64,000 bases of DNA from NCBI GenBank assembly GCA_900473185.1, contig UCKU01000020.1, positions 62,001 to 126,000 of the forward strand. Direction: 5' to 3'. The DNA comes from Hyphomicrobiales bacterium (GTDB lineage: Bacteria > Pseudomonadota > Alphaproteobacteria > Rhizobiales > Rhizobiaceae). The translations under genes were made by a program, and so were the position numbers. The notes under the pieces are model-generated. The model saw only the letters and a list, made by a program, of their open reading frames with translations, had not been told where the DNA came from and ran no database searches. Of the stretch, positions 17,745 through 26,021 are shown piece by piece (the stretch's first letter is position 1; each line of letters begins with the position of its first letter).

Positions 17745-18746
17745 ATGGTTCCCTTTTCCATTCTCGATCTTTCCCCTGTGGCAGACGGCACGACCATCAG
17801 CCAATCCTTTGCGGCGTCGAAGCGCATGGCACAGAAGGCGGAGGAATTCGGCTATACGCGTTTCTGGATGGCGGAGCATCATGGCATGCCTGGCGTCGCG
17901 AGCGCGGCGACGTCAGTCATTCTTGGGCAGATCGGTGCTGTGACGAAGACCATACGCATCGGTTCGGGCGGCGTCATGCTGCCGAACCATGCGCCGCTTG
18001 TCATCGCCGAACAGTTCGGCACGCTCGAAGCCTTGTTTCCTGGCCGCGTCGATCTCGGTCTCGGCCGCGCGCCGGGAACGGACATGCGCACGGCGCAGGC
18101 GCTACGGCGCAACCTCGACGCGGGTGCAAACAGTTTCCCCAATGATGTGGTAGAACTGCAGCAGCTTCTCGGTACGCCGATCGAAAACCAGGCGATCCTC
18201 GCCGTACCCGGCAACGATTCACACATCCCGATCTGGCTGCTCGGCTCAAGCCTCTACAGCGCCCAGCTTGCGGCCATGCTCGGTCTCCCCTTCGCCTTTG
18301 CCTCGCATTTTGCGCCTGACATGCTGCTTGATGCTATCGCGATCTATCGCGACCGCTTCCAGCCCTCGGCCGAGCTCGACAAGCCCTATGTGATGGTCGG
18401 CGTCATGGGCGCGGTTTCTGAGACGGACGAAGAGGCGCAGTATCACTTCACCTCGGCTCAGCAGCAGTTCGTCAATCTGCGGCGCAATGTGCGTGGTCCC
18501 TTCCCACGGCCGGTCAGGGATATGGATGCCTTCTGGTCGCCGATGGAAAAGATGAATGTCGAGCACACGCTGCGCTGCGCCGTGGTCGGCTCACCGGCCA
18601 CGGCCGAAGCTCAGCTCAACGACTTCCTCAAGGAGACGCAGGCGGATGAGGTGATCATCTCGATGCCGATCCACGATATCGAGGCACGGCTGAAATCGGT
18701 GGAGCTCTTTGCTGGGCTTGGCAATTTCATGCGGGCTGCGGCCTAA
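17745..18746 (+). CDS. LLM-class flavin-dependent oxidoreductase (luciferase-like)
   Basis: A 333-residue TIM-barrel flavoprotein of the bacterial luciferase superfamily. It shows SILDLSPVADG at the N-terminus, the FMN-site segments FWMAEHHGMPG and IRIGSGGVMLPNHAPL, and LGLGRAPGTD. It matches the 'luciferase family 1' group (YhbW-like), which has an FMNH2-dependent oxygenase fold but mostly unknown substrates. The start at 17745 aligns with family starts; a start five codons earlier is possible. A bidirectional terminator separates it from yebC. Confidence 0.9.
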   Translation: MVPFSILDLSPVADGTTISQSFAASKRMAQKAEEFGYTRFWMAEHHGMPGVASAATSVILGQIGAVTKTIRIGSGGVMLPNHAPLVIAEQFGTLEALFPGRVDLGLGRAPGTDMRTAQALRRNLDAGANSFPNDVVELQQLLGTPIENQAILAVPGNDSHIPIWLLGSSLYSAQLAAMLGLPFAFASHFAPDMLLDAIAIYRDRFQPSAELDKPYVMVGVMGAVSETDEEAQYHFTSAQQQFVNLRRNVRGPFPRPVRDMDAFWSPMEKMNVEHTLRCAVVGSPATAEAQLNDFLKETQADEVIISMPIHDIEARLKSVELFAGLGNFMRAAA

Positions 18747-18768
18747 CCGCCAGAGCATCCCAGCAAAC

Positions 18769-18796
18769 AAAAACCCGGCGGAATGGCCGGGTTTTT
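18769..18796. terminator. Bidirectional terminator between the LLM gene and yebC
   Basis: AAACCCGGC and GCCGGGTTT form a nine-base stem with a six-base loop, flanked by A-rich and T-rich runs, so it can serve both convergent genes. Confidence 0.85.
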
Positions 18797-18818
18797 CGAT
18801 TCAATATCCTGGATGGCT

Positions 18819-19565
18819 TTAAGCGGAGAGCTTGGCCAGAACTTCTTCCGAGACTTCGAAGTTCGAGTAGACGTTCTGGACGTCGTCATCGTCTTCGAGC
18901 GAGTCGATGAGCCTCAGCAGCGACTGGGCTCTTTCTTCATCGACCGGCACGTTGTTCTGGGCGCGCCAGACGGCTTTCACGGTCTCGGCTTCGCCGAGGG
19001 AGGATTCAAGCGCCTTGGCAACTTCACCGAGGGCCTCGAAGGCGGTGGTGATGTAGTGGCCGTCCTCGTCGCTCTCGACGTCATCGGCGCCGGCTTCGAT
19101 CGCGGCTTCCATGACCTTGTCGGCATCGCCTGCGGACAGCTTGTAGGTGATTTCGCCGACATGGTCGAAGGAGAAGGAAACCGAGCCGGTTTCGCCGAGT
19201 GCGCCGCCGGCCTTGGTGAAGATCGAGCGGACGTTGGAGGCGGTGCGGTTGCGGTTGTCGGTCAGGGCCTCGACGATGATCGCCGTGCCGCCCGGGCCGT
19301 AGCCTTCGTACCGGACCTCGTCATAGTTTTCCGTATCGGCGCCGGAAGCCTTCTTGATGGCTCGGTCGATATTGTCCTTTGGCATCGACTGGGCCTTGGC
19401 GTTCTGGATCGCCAGGCGCAGGCGGGCGTTCATTGTCGGGTCGGGCAGGCCGGCCTTGGCGGCAACGGTGATTTCGCGCGCGAGCTTGGAGAACATTTTC
19501 GACCGCACGGAATCCTGACGGCCCTTGCGGTGCATGATGTTTTTAAACTGTGAATGGCCAGCCAT
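18819..19565 (-). CDS. yebC: YebC/TACO1-family regulator of transcription or translation
   Basis: A 248-residue YebC protein: MAGHSQFKNIMHRKGRQD opening, NARLRLAIQNAKAQSMPKDN, and the conserved YEGYGPGGTAIIVEALTDN. Family members have been described as DNA-binding regulators and, more recently, as translation factors that relieve ribosome stalling. In many proteobacteria yebC stands just before ruvC; here it is on the same strand but 4.2 kb upstream, with three opposite-strand genes between. The start at 19565 is set by the family N-terminus. Confidence 0.95.
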   Translation of the reverse strand: MAGHSQFKNIMHRKGRQDSVRSKMFSKLAREITVAAKAGLPDPTMNARLRLAIQNAKAQSMPKDNIDRAIKKASGADTENYDEVRYEGYGPGGTAIIVEALTDNRNRTASNVRSIFTKAGGALGETGSVSFSFDHVGEITYKLSAGDADKVMEAAIEAGADDVESDEDGHYITTAFEALGEVAKALESSLGEAETVKAVWRAQNNVPVDEERAQSLLRLIDSLEDDDDVQNVYSNFEVSEEVLAKLSA

Positions 19566-19738
19566 GGCACCCCTGTTCACGTCTCATTGTTCGGAATGGG
19601 CCGCCTTATAAGATCGGAAAGGGCGATATTCAAGGAAAAAGCAGCTTTTCGATCCTTCGCTGGCGGCGTGGTGGATGGCGGAACAAAGCCGAGGAGATGA
19701 CGTTTTCAACCGACAACACCAGCAGGAAAGGAACGGCT

Positions 19739-20242
19739 ATGGCAAGCTTCAGCGAAGCCCGTGAACAACCGGCACGTCAGCTCTGGGACCAGATCAACGA
19801 TATCAATGCCGGCATGCTCGGCCTTTCAGGCGTCGACATGCATATGCAGCCGATGGCACCCAATGTTGATCCGACCACCAATACAATCTGGTTCTATACC
19901 AAGACGGATGCCGAACTCGTGCAGATGATCAAACCAGGCAGCCGCGCGCATTTCTGCGTCATCGGCAAAAATCACGATTATCATGCCTGCCTGTCCGGGG
20001 TTGTTGAGGTGCGCCCCGATCCCTCGAAAATCGAGGAGTTTTGGAGCTCAGTCGTTGCCGCCTGGTACGAAGGTGGCAAGAAGGATCCGAAGCTGACGAT
20101 GCTTTCCATGCATGTCGATGACGCCGACATCTGGGTCTCGACCGGAAGCAAGTTGAAATTCGGCTGGGAGATCGCCAAGGCCAATTTCGATGAGGAGAAG
20201 ATGCCCGACGTCGGCATCAAGCGGCATCTGCAATTTGCGTGA
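19739..20242 (+). CDS. Pyridoxamine 5'-phosphate oxidase-like (general stress) protein
   Basis: A 167-residue split-barrel flavin-binding protein of the PPOX/general-stress-protein-26 group, which bind FMN or F420 but often have no known reaction. Supporting segments are MQPMAPNVDPTTNTIWFYT, AHFCVIGKNHDYHACLSG and the C-terminal KFGWEIAKANF. AGGAAAGGAAC precedes 19739. An in-frame ATG at 19697 is possible but would add an unconserved leader. It ends in a terminator shared with the convergent hydrolase gene. Confidence 0.85.
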   Translation: MASFSEAREQPARQLWDQINDINAGMLGLSGVDMHMQPMAPNVDPTTNTIWFYTKTDAELVQMIKPGSRAHFCVIGKNHDYHACLSGVVEVRPDPSKIEEFWSSVVAAWYEGGKKDPKLTMLSMHVDDADIWVSTGSKLKFGWEIAKANFDEEKMPDVGIKRHLQFA

Positions 20243-20245
20243 GCC

Positions 20246-20272
20246 AAAGGCCCGGTATCGTCCGGGCCTTTT
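20246..20272. terminator. Bidirectional terminator
   Basis: AAAGGCCCGG pairs with CCGGGCCTTT over a six-base loop, with T-run on one side and A-run on the other. It ends at the stop codon of the convergent hydrolase gene. Confidence 0.85.
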
Positions 20273-21116
20273 ACTGCACGTCCTTCATCACATAGATCAG
20301 AGGCTTTTTCGGAAGTGTGCGCAGCGAAACCGTGATGCTGTTGTCGGGCGCATAATTGACGTCGAAACCATTGCCGAACATCGAGATGAAGGCGTTGACC
20401 GGCGGACCGCGGCGATGCATCGGCAGGATCAGCGACGAGCGCAGTCGCTTGATGACACGGCTCATGCTGTCGGCACCCATGGTCAGACCGCCATCGACCG
20501 GCACCATGACCACGTCTAGCCTGCCGATTTCCGTGTAATGTGTATCGGTCAGCTCATAATGCAGGTGGCCGAGATGGCCGATGCAGAGGCCGGCGATCTC
20601 GAAGATGAAGATGGAATTGCCGTCCTGCTGGGATCCGCCGAGCCCGTAGCTGAAGCGGATATCCGTCGTCACGTTGCGGATATAAGCATCGCCGACGACG
20701 AGATTGATCTTCGCCTTGTCGCCGGGAATATCGCTCCAGCCGTGCAGAACATGCTTGATGCCCGGGTCCGGCGTCAGCGTGTAATGCGTCTGATGCGCCT
20801 TGTTCATGGTCACGACATCGGGTGTCACCGCCGGTTTGTACCAGCCGTTATAGTCGGTGGCGATGACGATGCCGCCGGGTGTGTCGATCTCGAAGGTAGA
20901 ATGGCCGAGGTAGGTGAATTTGACATCTTCGTCCTCGGATACCGCCGGGATTACCGGCGCCGGACCGGAGAAGCTGGCGAAGGTCGCCTTCGGGATAGTC
21001 TGAGCGATGGCCTGGCACTGGCTGACAGGTCTGCGGTTTTCCTGGGCTGCGGCAAGGTTCGGCGCGGTGAAAACCGCAAGGCATGCGATAGCGAGGACAA
21101 GACATTGCGGCTTCAT
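20271..21116 (-). CDS. Exported metal-dependent hydrolase, MBL-fold (UlaG-like)
   Basis: A 281-residue protein with a signal peptide cleaved around LAAAQE. The YLGHSTFEIDTPGG and TDYNGW segments match the beta-lactamase-fold UPF0173/UlaG group. The usual HxHxDH zinc motif is not present: the equivalent region reads MNKAHQTHY, and a later GHLGHLHYEL offers further histidines. Either the metal site is altered or the activity is lost. No substrate is assigned. It is transcribed alone, 96 bases downstream of ymdB on the same strand. Confidence 0.8.
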   Translation of the reverse strand: MKPQCLVLAIACLAVFTAPNLAAAQENRRPVSQCQAIAQTIPKATFASFSGPAPVIPAVSEDEDVKFTYLGHSTFEIDTPGGIVIATDYNGWYKPAVTPDVVTMNKAHQTHYTLTPDPGIKHVLHGWSDIPGDKAKINLVVGDAYIRNVTTDIRFSYGLGGSQQDGNSIFIFEIAGLCIGHLGHLHYELTDTHYTEIGRLDVVMVPVDGGLTMGADSMSRVIKRLRSSLILPMHRRGPPVNAFISMFGNGFDVNYAPDNSITVSLRTLPKKPLIYVMKDVQ

Positions 21117-21211
21117 GCCACCCCTCCGGCGCTTTCACGAAGCCGCGAGGATGCGGCATGCCGTCGCAGCGGTCCAGCCGGAGCATGCTCACAATTGCGT
21201 GTTACATTGCT

Positions 21212-22036
21212 CTAGCGCCAGAACTCCGGGATCGTTTCGGCAAGCCGCGGGCCAAGGCGCAGCGGGGCGATCTTTTCGGCCAGACCCGTCGCATCCGAAA
21301 TTTCCACGCCGACGCCGCAGATTGTGGCGGGACCAGTGGCCGCTTCCATACGGCCCTTCGGCATCTTGGAGATGAAGCGGTTCAGCGGTTCTTCCTTGTC
21401 CATGCCGAGCGAAGAATCGTAATCGCCGCACATGCCGGCATCCGACATATAGGCAGTGCCGCCATTCAGGATCTGTGCATCGGCGGTCGGCACGTGCGTG
21501 TGGGTGCCGACGACGAAGCTGGCGCGGCCATCGACGAAATGGCCGAAGCACTGCTTTTCGCTTGTCGCCTCCGCATGAAAATCGAAGATGATGGCATCGG
21601 CCTGCTCCTTCAGAGGGCAGGCGGCAAGGATCGTTTCTGCCGCCTTGAAGGGATCGTCGAGCTCGGGATGCATGAAGACGCGGCCCATAATGTTGGCGAC
21701 GAGCACACGCGCGCCGTTGCGCGCATAGAAAAGACCCGAGCCCCGGCCGGGCGTTCCCTGCGGATAGTTCGCCGGACGCAGAAACTGGTCATGGCGGCCA
21801 GCGAAAGCGACGGCATCCTTCTGGTCCCAGACGTGATTGCCGGTTGTCACCACATCGGCGCCGGCATTGATCGTTTCCAGAAAGATGTCTTCGGTGATGC
21901 CGAAGCCGCCGGCGGCGTTTTCGCCATTGACGATGACGAAGTCGAGCTTCAGGTCGGAAACCAGACCGGGCAGGCGGTCCCAGACCGCCGTGCGTCCCGT
22001 CTTGCCGACCATGTCACCCAGAAATAGCAGTCGCAT
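21212..22036 (-). CDS. YmdB-family metallophosphoesterase
   Basis: A 274-residue phosphoesterase of the TIGR00282/YmdB family, known for phosphodiesterase action on 2',3'-cyclic nucleotides and, in Bacillus, an effect on biofilm and motility. Metal-binding segments are FLGDMVGKTGR, NGENAAGGFG, TGNHVWDQK, DFHAEATSEK and GTHTHVPTAD. No signal peptide, so cytoplasmic. It starts three bases after the stop of the cyclo-ligase gene, an arrangement common in rhizobia, and the two form an operon. Confidence 0.92.
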   Translation of the reverse strand: MRLLFLGDMVGKTGRTAVWDRLPGLVSDLKLDFVIVNGENAAGGFGITEDIFLETINAGADVVTTGNHVWDQKDAVAFAGRHDQFLRPANYPQGTPGRGSGLFYARNGARVLVANIMGRVFMHPELDDPFKAAETILAACPLKEQADAIIFDFHAEATSEKQCFGHFVDGRASFVVGTHTHVPTADAQILNGGTAYMSDAGMCGDYDSSLGMDKEEPLNRFISKMPKGRMEAATGPATICGVGVEISDATGLAEKIAPLRLGPRLAETIPEFWR

Positions 22037-22039
22037 TCC

Positions 22040-22627
22040 CTATCCAATCCGTGAGGTAAAATGGCGCAGGCCGCTTTCCGTCAGGATGGCATCCAGGCTT
22101 ATGTCATGCGGCTCAGCCGGTACCTCTGCCACTTCCTGGCAGTCAAATGCAATGCCGATCAGCTTTGGCGACAGGCCTTTTTGCCGGAGACGGCCGATTG
22201 CACGGTCATAATGGCCGGCGCCGTAGCCGATGCGGTGGCCGCGGGAATCGAAGGCTGACAGCGGCACGAGCATGATTTCGGGGTCGAGGATAGCTGCGTC
22301 TTCGCCTGGGCCGACCGTGCCGAAGCCGGTGCCGATCAGTGCTGCGCCGTGGACGAGTTCCCGGAAGACGATGGTCTGCTTGTCGATGATTGCCGGCACG
22401 CAAAGGCGGGCGCCGCGTCCGCGCCAGCGCGCCATCAGCGGCTGCAGATCGGCTTCCGAACGGATCGGTAGAAAACCGGAGATGATCGTGCCGGGTGTAA
22501 AAACGATCGCATCGCCGGCATGGGCTGCCATGTCGAGGCTTTTGGCTGCGCGCAGATCCGTCGGGATGGCATCCCTGAGTGCCAGGCGCTCAGCGCGCAA
22601 TTGAGCCTTCAATTCCTTGGGCGTCAT
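22040..22627 (-). CDS. 5-formyltetrahydrofolate cyclo-ligase
   Basis: A 195-residue enzyme that converts 5-formyl-THF to 5,10-methenyl-THF with ATP. The family motif is visible as VPLSAFDSRGHRIGYGAGHYD, with the P-loop-like GYGAGHYDR; the N-terminal basic helix KAQLRAERLALRDAI also fits. Length is normal. Unlike some alphaproteobacteria, no 6S RNA gene fits in the 67 bases between this gene and marR. Confidence 0.93.
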   Translation of the reverse strand: MTPKELKAQLRAERLALRDAIPTDLRAAKSLDMAAHAGDAIVFTPGTIISGFLPIRSEADLQPLMARWRGRGARLCVPAIIDKQTIVFRELVHGAALIGTGFGTVGPGEDAAILDPEIMLVPLSAFDSRGHRIGYGAGHYDRAIGRLRQKGLSPKLIGIAFDCQEVAEVPAEPHDISLDAILTESGLRHFTSRIG

Positions 22628-22694
22628 CTCAAATCCAGTATCGTTGTCCGGCGAACATAACCGCTTGTGGTTGATTGCAACAGGTGAAAAGGGT

Positions 22695-23156
22695 CTATTC
22701 CTCGCCTGATTGCGCCTCGTCCTCGATATGGGCAGAGGCGAGTTTCAGCATGATTTCCGATGCTTCCATCAATGTCCTGCGTTCTTCTGGCGTCAGGCGG
22801 TCGTCTATCGCTTTTTCGAGCCAGGCGCGGCGAGCGCCTATGTCGTCGGACAACACCGCGCGGCCATGAAGAGTGATCGACAGTTCGATCTCGCGGCGGT
22901 CGGTCTCGCTACGCGTGCGGCTTATCAGTCCGTCGCGCTCAAGGGCTGCAATGATGCGGGTGACCGATTGCGGCTGCAGATGTTCCTCCAGTGCAAGCTT
23001 CCAGGCGGGCATCGGCCCTAAGCGATGAAGCGTGGCGAGGATCGCGATGGTCGACAGGCTGTGCGGACCTTCGGGACGCGCAGCCCGCAAGCGGCGGCCA
23101 AGCAGCAGGACGGAACGCAGGATGAGTGTCGCAGGTGCGTCGTGATTACTGGACAT
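22695..23156 (-). CDS. MarR-family transcriptional regulator
   Basis: A 153-residue winged-helix dimeric regulator. HTH segment: LALEEHLQPQSVTRIIAALERDGL, with wing SRTRSETDRREIEL. The start at 23156 (MSSNHD) is chosen over an in-frame one at 23231, which would run through the divergent promoter. It is divergent from a FUSC membrane protein, and a perfect 13-base palindrome sits five bases before its start codon, so repression of both genes with ligand release is likely. Confidence 0.9.
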   Translation of the reverse strand: MSSNHDAPATLILRSVLLLGRRLRAARPEGPHSLSTIAILATLHRLGPMPAWKLALEEHLQPQSVTRIIAALERDGLISRTRSETDRREIELSITLHGRAVLSDDIGARRAWLEKAIDDRLTPEERRTLMEASEIMLKLASAHIEDEAQSGEE

Positions 23157-23160
23157 ATCG

Positions 23161-23173
23161 TACGCAGTGCGTA
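23161..23173. promoter_or_regulatory. Palindromic candidate MarR operator
   Basis: TACGCA-G-TGCGTA is a perfect inverted repeat four bases from the marR start and 41 bases before the FUSC gene. Location between the divergent genes fits a MarR dimer site. Confidence 0.6.
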
Positions 23174-23214
23174 TTATTTCTTGGGTGCCCAATTCCGGGT
23201 CTGAGAGACGGTTG

Positions 23215-24282
23215 ATGGAAAAGACACTCAATCACGTAGCCGGAGCCTTTCGCTGGTCGACTGAAAAGGAAGTGACGGCGATCGAAATCGCCGTATCGGC
23301 GCTTGCCATGGCCGTTCCGGCACTGCTTGCGGCGAGGGGCCATCATACGGGGCTCGGCCTGATCGGCGGCATGGCGATGAGCGGGACGGTAGCGCATGGC
23401 AGACTGAGGACGCAAGCTGCGAGCGCAGGGGCCGCATTGCTGGTGCTGGTGTTTGCGGCGGGGCTTGCCTGCGCGCTCGGGCGGCTTGGCGGCGCTTGGC
23501 AGATGGGCCTGTTGGTGATTGCCGGCATTGCCGGTATCGTCGGCGGTTTCGATCGCGCGATGGTCGCCGCCTCCATGCGCTTCGTCTTCTATCTCGTTAT
23601 GGTCGGCGGCATCGTCTCCACTACTACGGCAGATCCGCGGCTCATCTTTGCCATTGTCATCGGCGGCGCGGTTTTCGCTGTCGTTCTCCACATGGTGATG
23701 GCTGGGGTCGTCGCGCATATCCGCCGTCATGCGGCAGAGCCGGTTGAGGATGAACGCAAGCCGACCGCCAGACAGAAATTCAACAGGTTGCGGCGCTCCC
23801 TGACGGAGCCGGCAGGCTGGCAATATCCCGTCCGGCTGGTTTCCTGCCTGGGTGCCGTCTCGCTCATCCACCTGTTCTTTCCCGATCATGACGTTCACTG
23901 GGCGGCACTGGCGCTGGTGCTGCTGATCGAGCGGCGGCCGGAACGTTTGCCACTCAAGACGACGCAAAGAGTGATCGGCGTTCTCTTCGGTGTCTGTTGT
24001 GCGGGATTGCTATCGTTTCTTACCTTGCCAGCCTGGGCCGATGTGCTTGTTGTCGCCGCGCTCGGCGGTATCAGGCCCTTTCTGCGGGCCAGGAATTATC
24101 TCGCCTATTCGATCGTGATGACGCCGCTGATGATGATGGCCATGGGAACCGCCGATCATACCCTGCCGGCCTCCGCGCTGCTGGACAGGCTATTTGCAAC
24201 TGTCTTTGCCGCCTGTCTTGTGCTGCTCGTCAACCAGGCAACGATCTATTTCGTGCCGCAGACGGCAGCGCCTAACGCTTAG
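23215..24282 (+). CDS. FUSC-family (YccS/FusC-like) inner-membrane transporter
   Basis: A 355-residue protein with two blocks of five to six membrane helices separated by a basic cytoplasmic loop (residues ~175-210, RRHAAEPVEDERKPTARQK). The second block carries the FUSC-type segment HWAALALVLLIERRPERLPL followed by TTQRVIGVLFGV. Relatives export aromatic acids or antibiotics such as fusaric acid, usually with a membrane-fusion partner, which is absent here. Control by the divergent MarR is likely. GAGACGG precedes 23215; a GTG at 23167 lies inside the palindrome and is rejected. It overlaps the next convergent gene by four bases. Confidence 0.85.
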   Translation: MEKTLNHVAGAFRWSTEKEVTAIEIAVSALAMAVPALLAARGHHTGLGLIGGMAMSGTVAHGRLRTQAASAGAALLVLVFAAGLACALGRLGGAWQMGLLVIAGIAGIVGGFDRAMVAASMRFVFYLVMVGGIVSTTTADPRLIFAIVIGGAVFAVVLHMVMAGVVAHIRRHAAEPVEDERKPTARQKFNRLRRSLTEPAGWQYPVRLVSCLGAVSLIHLFFPDHDVHWAALALVLLIERRPERLPLKTTQRVIGVLFGVCCAGLLSFLTLPAWADVLVVAALGGIRPFLRARNYLAYSIVMTPLMMMAMGTADHTLPASALLDRLFATVFAACLVLLVNQATIYFVPQTAAPNA

Positions 24283-25067
24283 ACGACGATGCTCGAGGGA
24301 ATGGTCGCCGTCGGCACGGCAGCCGACAGACCGGTCACGGCTGATTGTGCTGCTCCGATTGCACCTTCGGCGGTGGCGTCGCGGTTCTTCTCACGCAGAT
24401 CGCGCATTGCCTTTTCGAGGATCTGCTTCAGCTCGCGGACGACAGACTTGAACTCTTCCATGGTCTTGCGGTCATCGGCGGAAATTGCCGAGGACTTCGG
24501 ACCGTCTTCGACGATTTCCTGATAGGCCTTGCGGGCGTGAGCCGCACCATCTGTTTCTGCAGCGTCCGTGCCGTCTTCCACTGCTCCCGTTGTCGTTTCG
24601 GTACCCTGCGTTACCTCGGTGGAAGCCGGTGCATCGCTTGCGACAACGTCGGCCGTTGCACTGGTAGCATCGGCCGTCGCGGCGGTGGAAGCTGACGCGG
24701 CTGCTGTGCTGGTCGCAGCACCTGCGTCCGAAGAGCCGCCGGTTGCAACGGCCGAGGCGAATTCGGAGGCTGCGGCGCCAACCTTGCGTGCGAGTTCGGC
24801 GGCGAGACGCGCAATCACTTCAGGCGGGAAGCCCGCCGTCTTCAGCGCCTGAAGCTCCTGCTTGGCTTCTTCGAGCTTGCGCTGGGCGCGGCTCTTCGCA
24901 TCGTCGGCGGAGCTTGCCAGCGAATTACGCACCTGCTCCAGCGCCAGCGACTGCCGCTGGATCTTCAATACACCGGTGTCGGGCTCGTTGCTCGTGGACG
25001 AAACGCCGGATTGTGCCGGCTGGGTGCCGCGCAGAAGGGTGGACGCCGAAACGGTTGCGAGCTGCAT
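24279..25067 (-). CDS. Ala/Thr-rich protein of unknown function
   Basis: A 262-residue protein I do not recognise. Residues ~38-75 (QRQSLALEQVRNSLASS and onwards) and ~195-230 (MEEFKSVVRELKQILEKAMR) look like amphipathic coiled coils. Between them lies a ~90-residue low-complexity stretch of Ala, Thr, Ser, Asp and Gly. No signal peptide or membrane helix is visible. Codon use matches neighbours, and the reading frame is intact, so it is probably real. It is 40 bases downstream of sqdC on the same strand and could be read through from that operon. Confidence 0.7.
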   Translation of the reverse strand: MQLATVSASTLLRGTQPAQSGVSSTSNEPDTGVLKIQRQSLALEQVRNSLASSADDAKSRAQRKLEEAKQELQALKTAGFPPEVIARLAAELARKVGAAASEFASAVATGGSSDAGAATSTAAASASTAATADATSATADVVASDAPASTEVTQGTETTTGAVEDGTDAAETDGAAHARKAYQEIVEDGPKSSAISADDRKTMEEFKSVVRELKQILEKAMRDLREKNRDATAEGAIGAAQSAVTGLSAAVPTATIPSSIVV

Positions 25068-25106
25068 AATATACCCCCGATTACATTTGGGGCGTACTCT
25101 GCCAGA

Positions 25107-26021
25107 TCAGACTTGCGTGGAACTGGGGCGCGGAACCCCTTGTTTGCCGGCCAATTGCTGCATCGTTTGTTCAAAAAGGGGCATGCCGCCGGGCTTCCAG
25201 CCGAGCGCGCGGATCTTACCTGTGTTCATGGCGCAAAGCTCTGCCTTATCCGCTGCTTCGGGCAGCGGGAAGGGACAGTCGGCGTGGTGCCGGATCGGCG
25301 AAAGGATATCCCTTGTATCGACAGCGATATCCGAAACGTTGAAGACTTCACCGGCGACTCGGGCACTTTCCGTTTCCAGCATCAGCCGCACGACGCGGCC
25401 GAGGTCGCGTCCATGCACTTCGGTTCCCGCGCGTGGGAAAACAGGCTGGCCACTCAGATAGTCATCGATCATTCGATCCCATTTGTTTGGAGACTGGTCA
25501 CCGTAAATGCCCGTTGCCCGTAGGCTTGCTCCCGCAAAGCCAGGGCCGGAAAGATGGGCGAGCGCCCGCTCCGCATCGAGCTTGACCTGCCCATAGAGGG
25601 TTTCCGGCGTGGCGGGCATGGTTTCGAAAAGCTCGGTGCCCGATGCATGCTCGCCATAGGCGGCGCGGCTGGACATGAAGATACAACGGCGGGTGCCTGC
25701 GCGCTTTGCCTCCTCGAAGAGTTTCACTGTGCCATCGAGATTCAGGCGGTGAAATGCCTTTGGATCATCGCCTTCGCCGTTGCGGTATTTTCCTTCGATG
25801 TGGCTGAAGGCGGCGTGCACGAAGAAATAGGCATCATCGAAGGCGCCGATATCGTCCTCGTCCGGATCGAGCGAAAGCGGGGCGAAATCGACCGGACGAG
25901 AGAAGGACCCGGGGAGCGGCGCACGCCGTCCGCCGACAATCACCTGATATCCGGCAGAAAGCAGCTCTTCGACGATATAACGTCCGACGATACCCGTTCC
26001 GCCTGATACCAGTACTTTCAT
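25107..26021 (-). CDS. sqdC: SqdC-like NAD(P)-dependent reductase, sulfolipid operon
   Basis: A 304-residue extended-SDR protein: Rossmann motif VSGGTGIVGRYIVEELL at residue 4 and catalytic YGQVKLDAE near residue 145. In Rhodobacter sphaeroides and Sinorhizobium meliloti the sulfolipid operon is sqdB-sqdD-sqdC, with SqdC a reductase-like protein affecting the final product. Here it is third in the same order and overlaps sqdD by four bases (ATGA), so the assignment rests mainly on context plus fold. An unrelated epimerase is the alternative. Confidence 0.75.
   Translation of the reverse strand: MKVLVSGGTGIVGRYIVEELLSAGYQVIVGGRRAPLPGSFSRPVDFAPLSLDPDEDDIGAFDDAYFFVHAAFSHIEGKYRNGEGDDPKAFHRLNLDGTVKLFEEAKRAGTRRCIFMSSRAAYGEHASGTELFETMPATPETLYGQVKLDAERALAHLSGPGFAGASLRATGIYGDQSPNKWDRMIDDYLSGQPVFPRAGTEVHGRDLGRVVRLMLETESARVAGEVFNVSDIAVDTRDILSPIRHHADCPFPLPEAADKAELCAMNTGKIRALGWKPGGMPLFEQTMQQLAGKQGVPRPSSTQV

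Noticed and set aside
22628..22694. 6S RNA gene beside the 5-formyl-THF cyclo-ligase gene
   Set aside because: This is a common place for 6S RNA in alphaproteobacteria, but only 67 bases separate the gene from marR, too short for the RNA.
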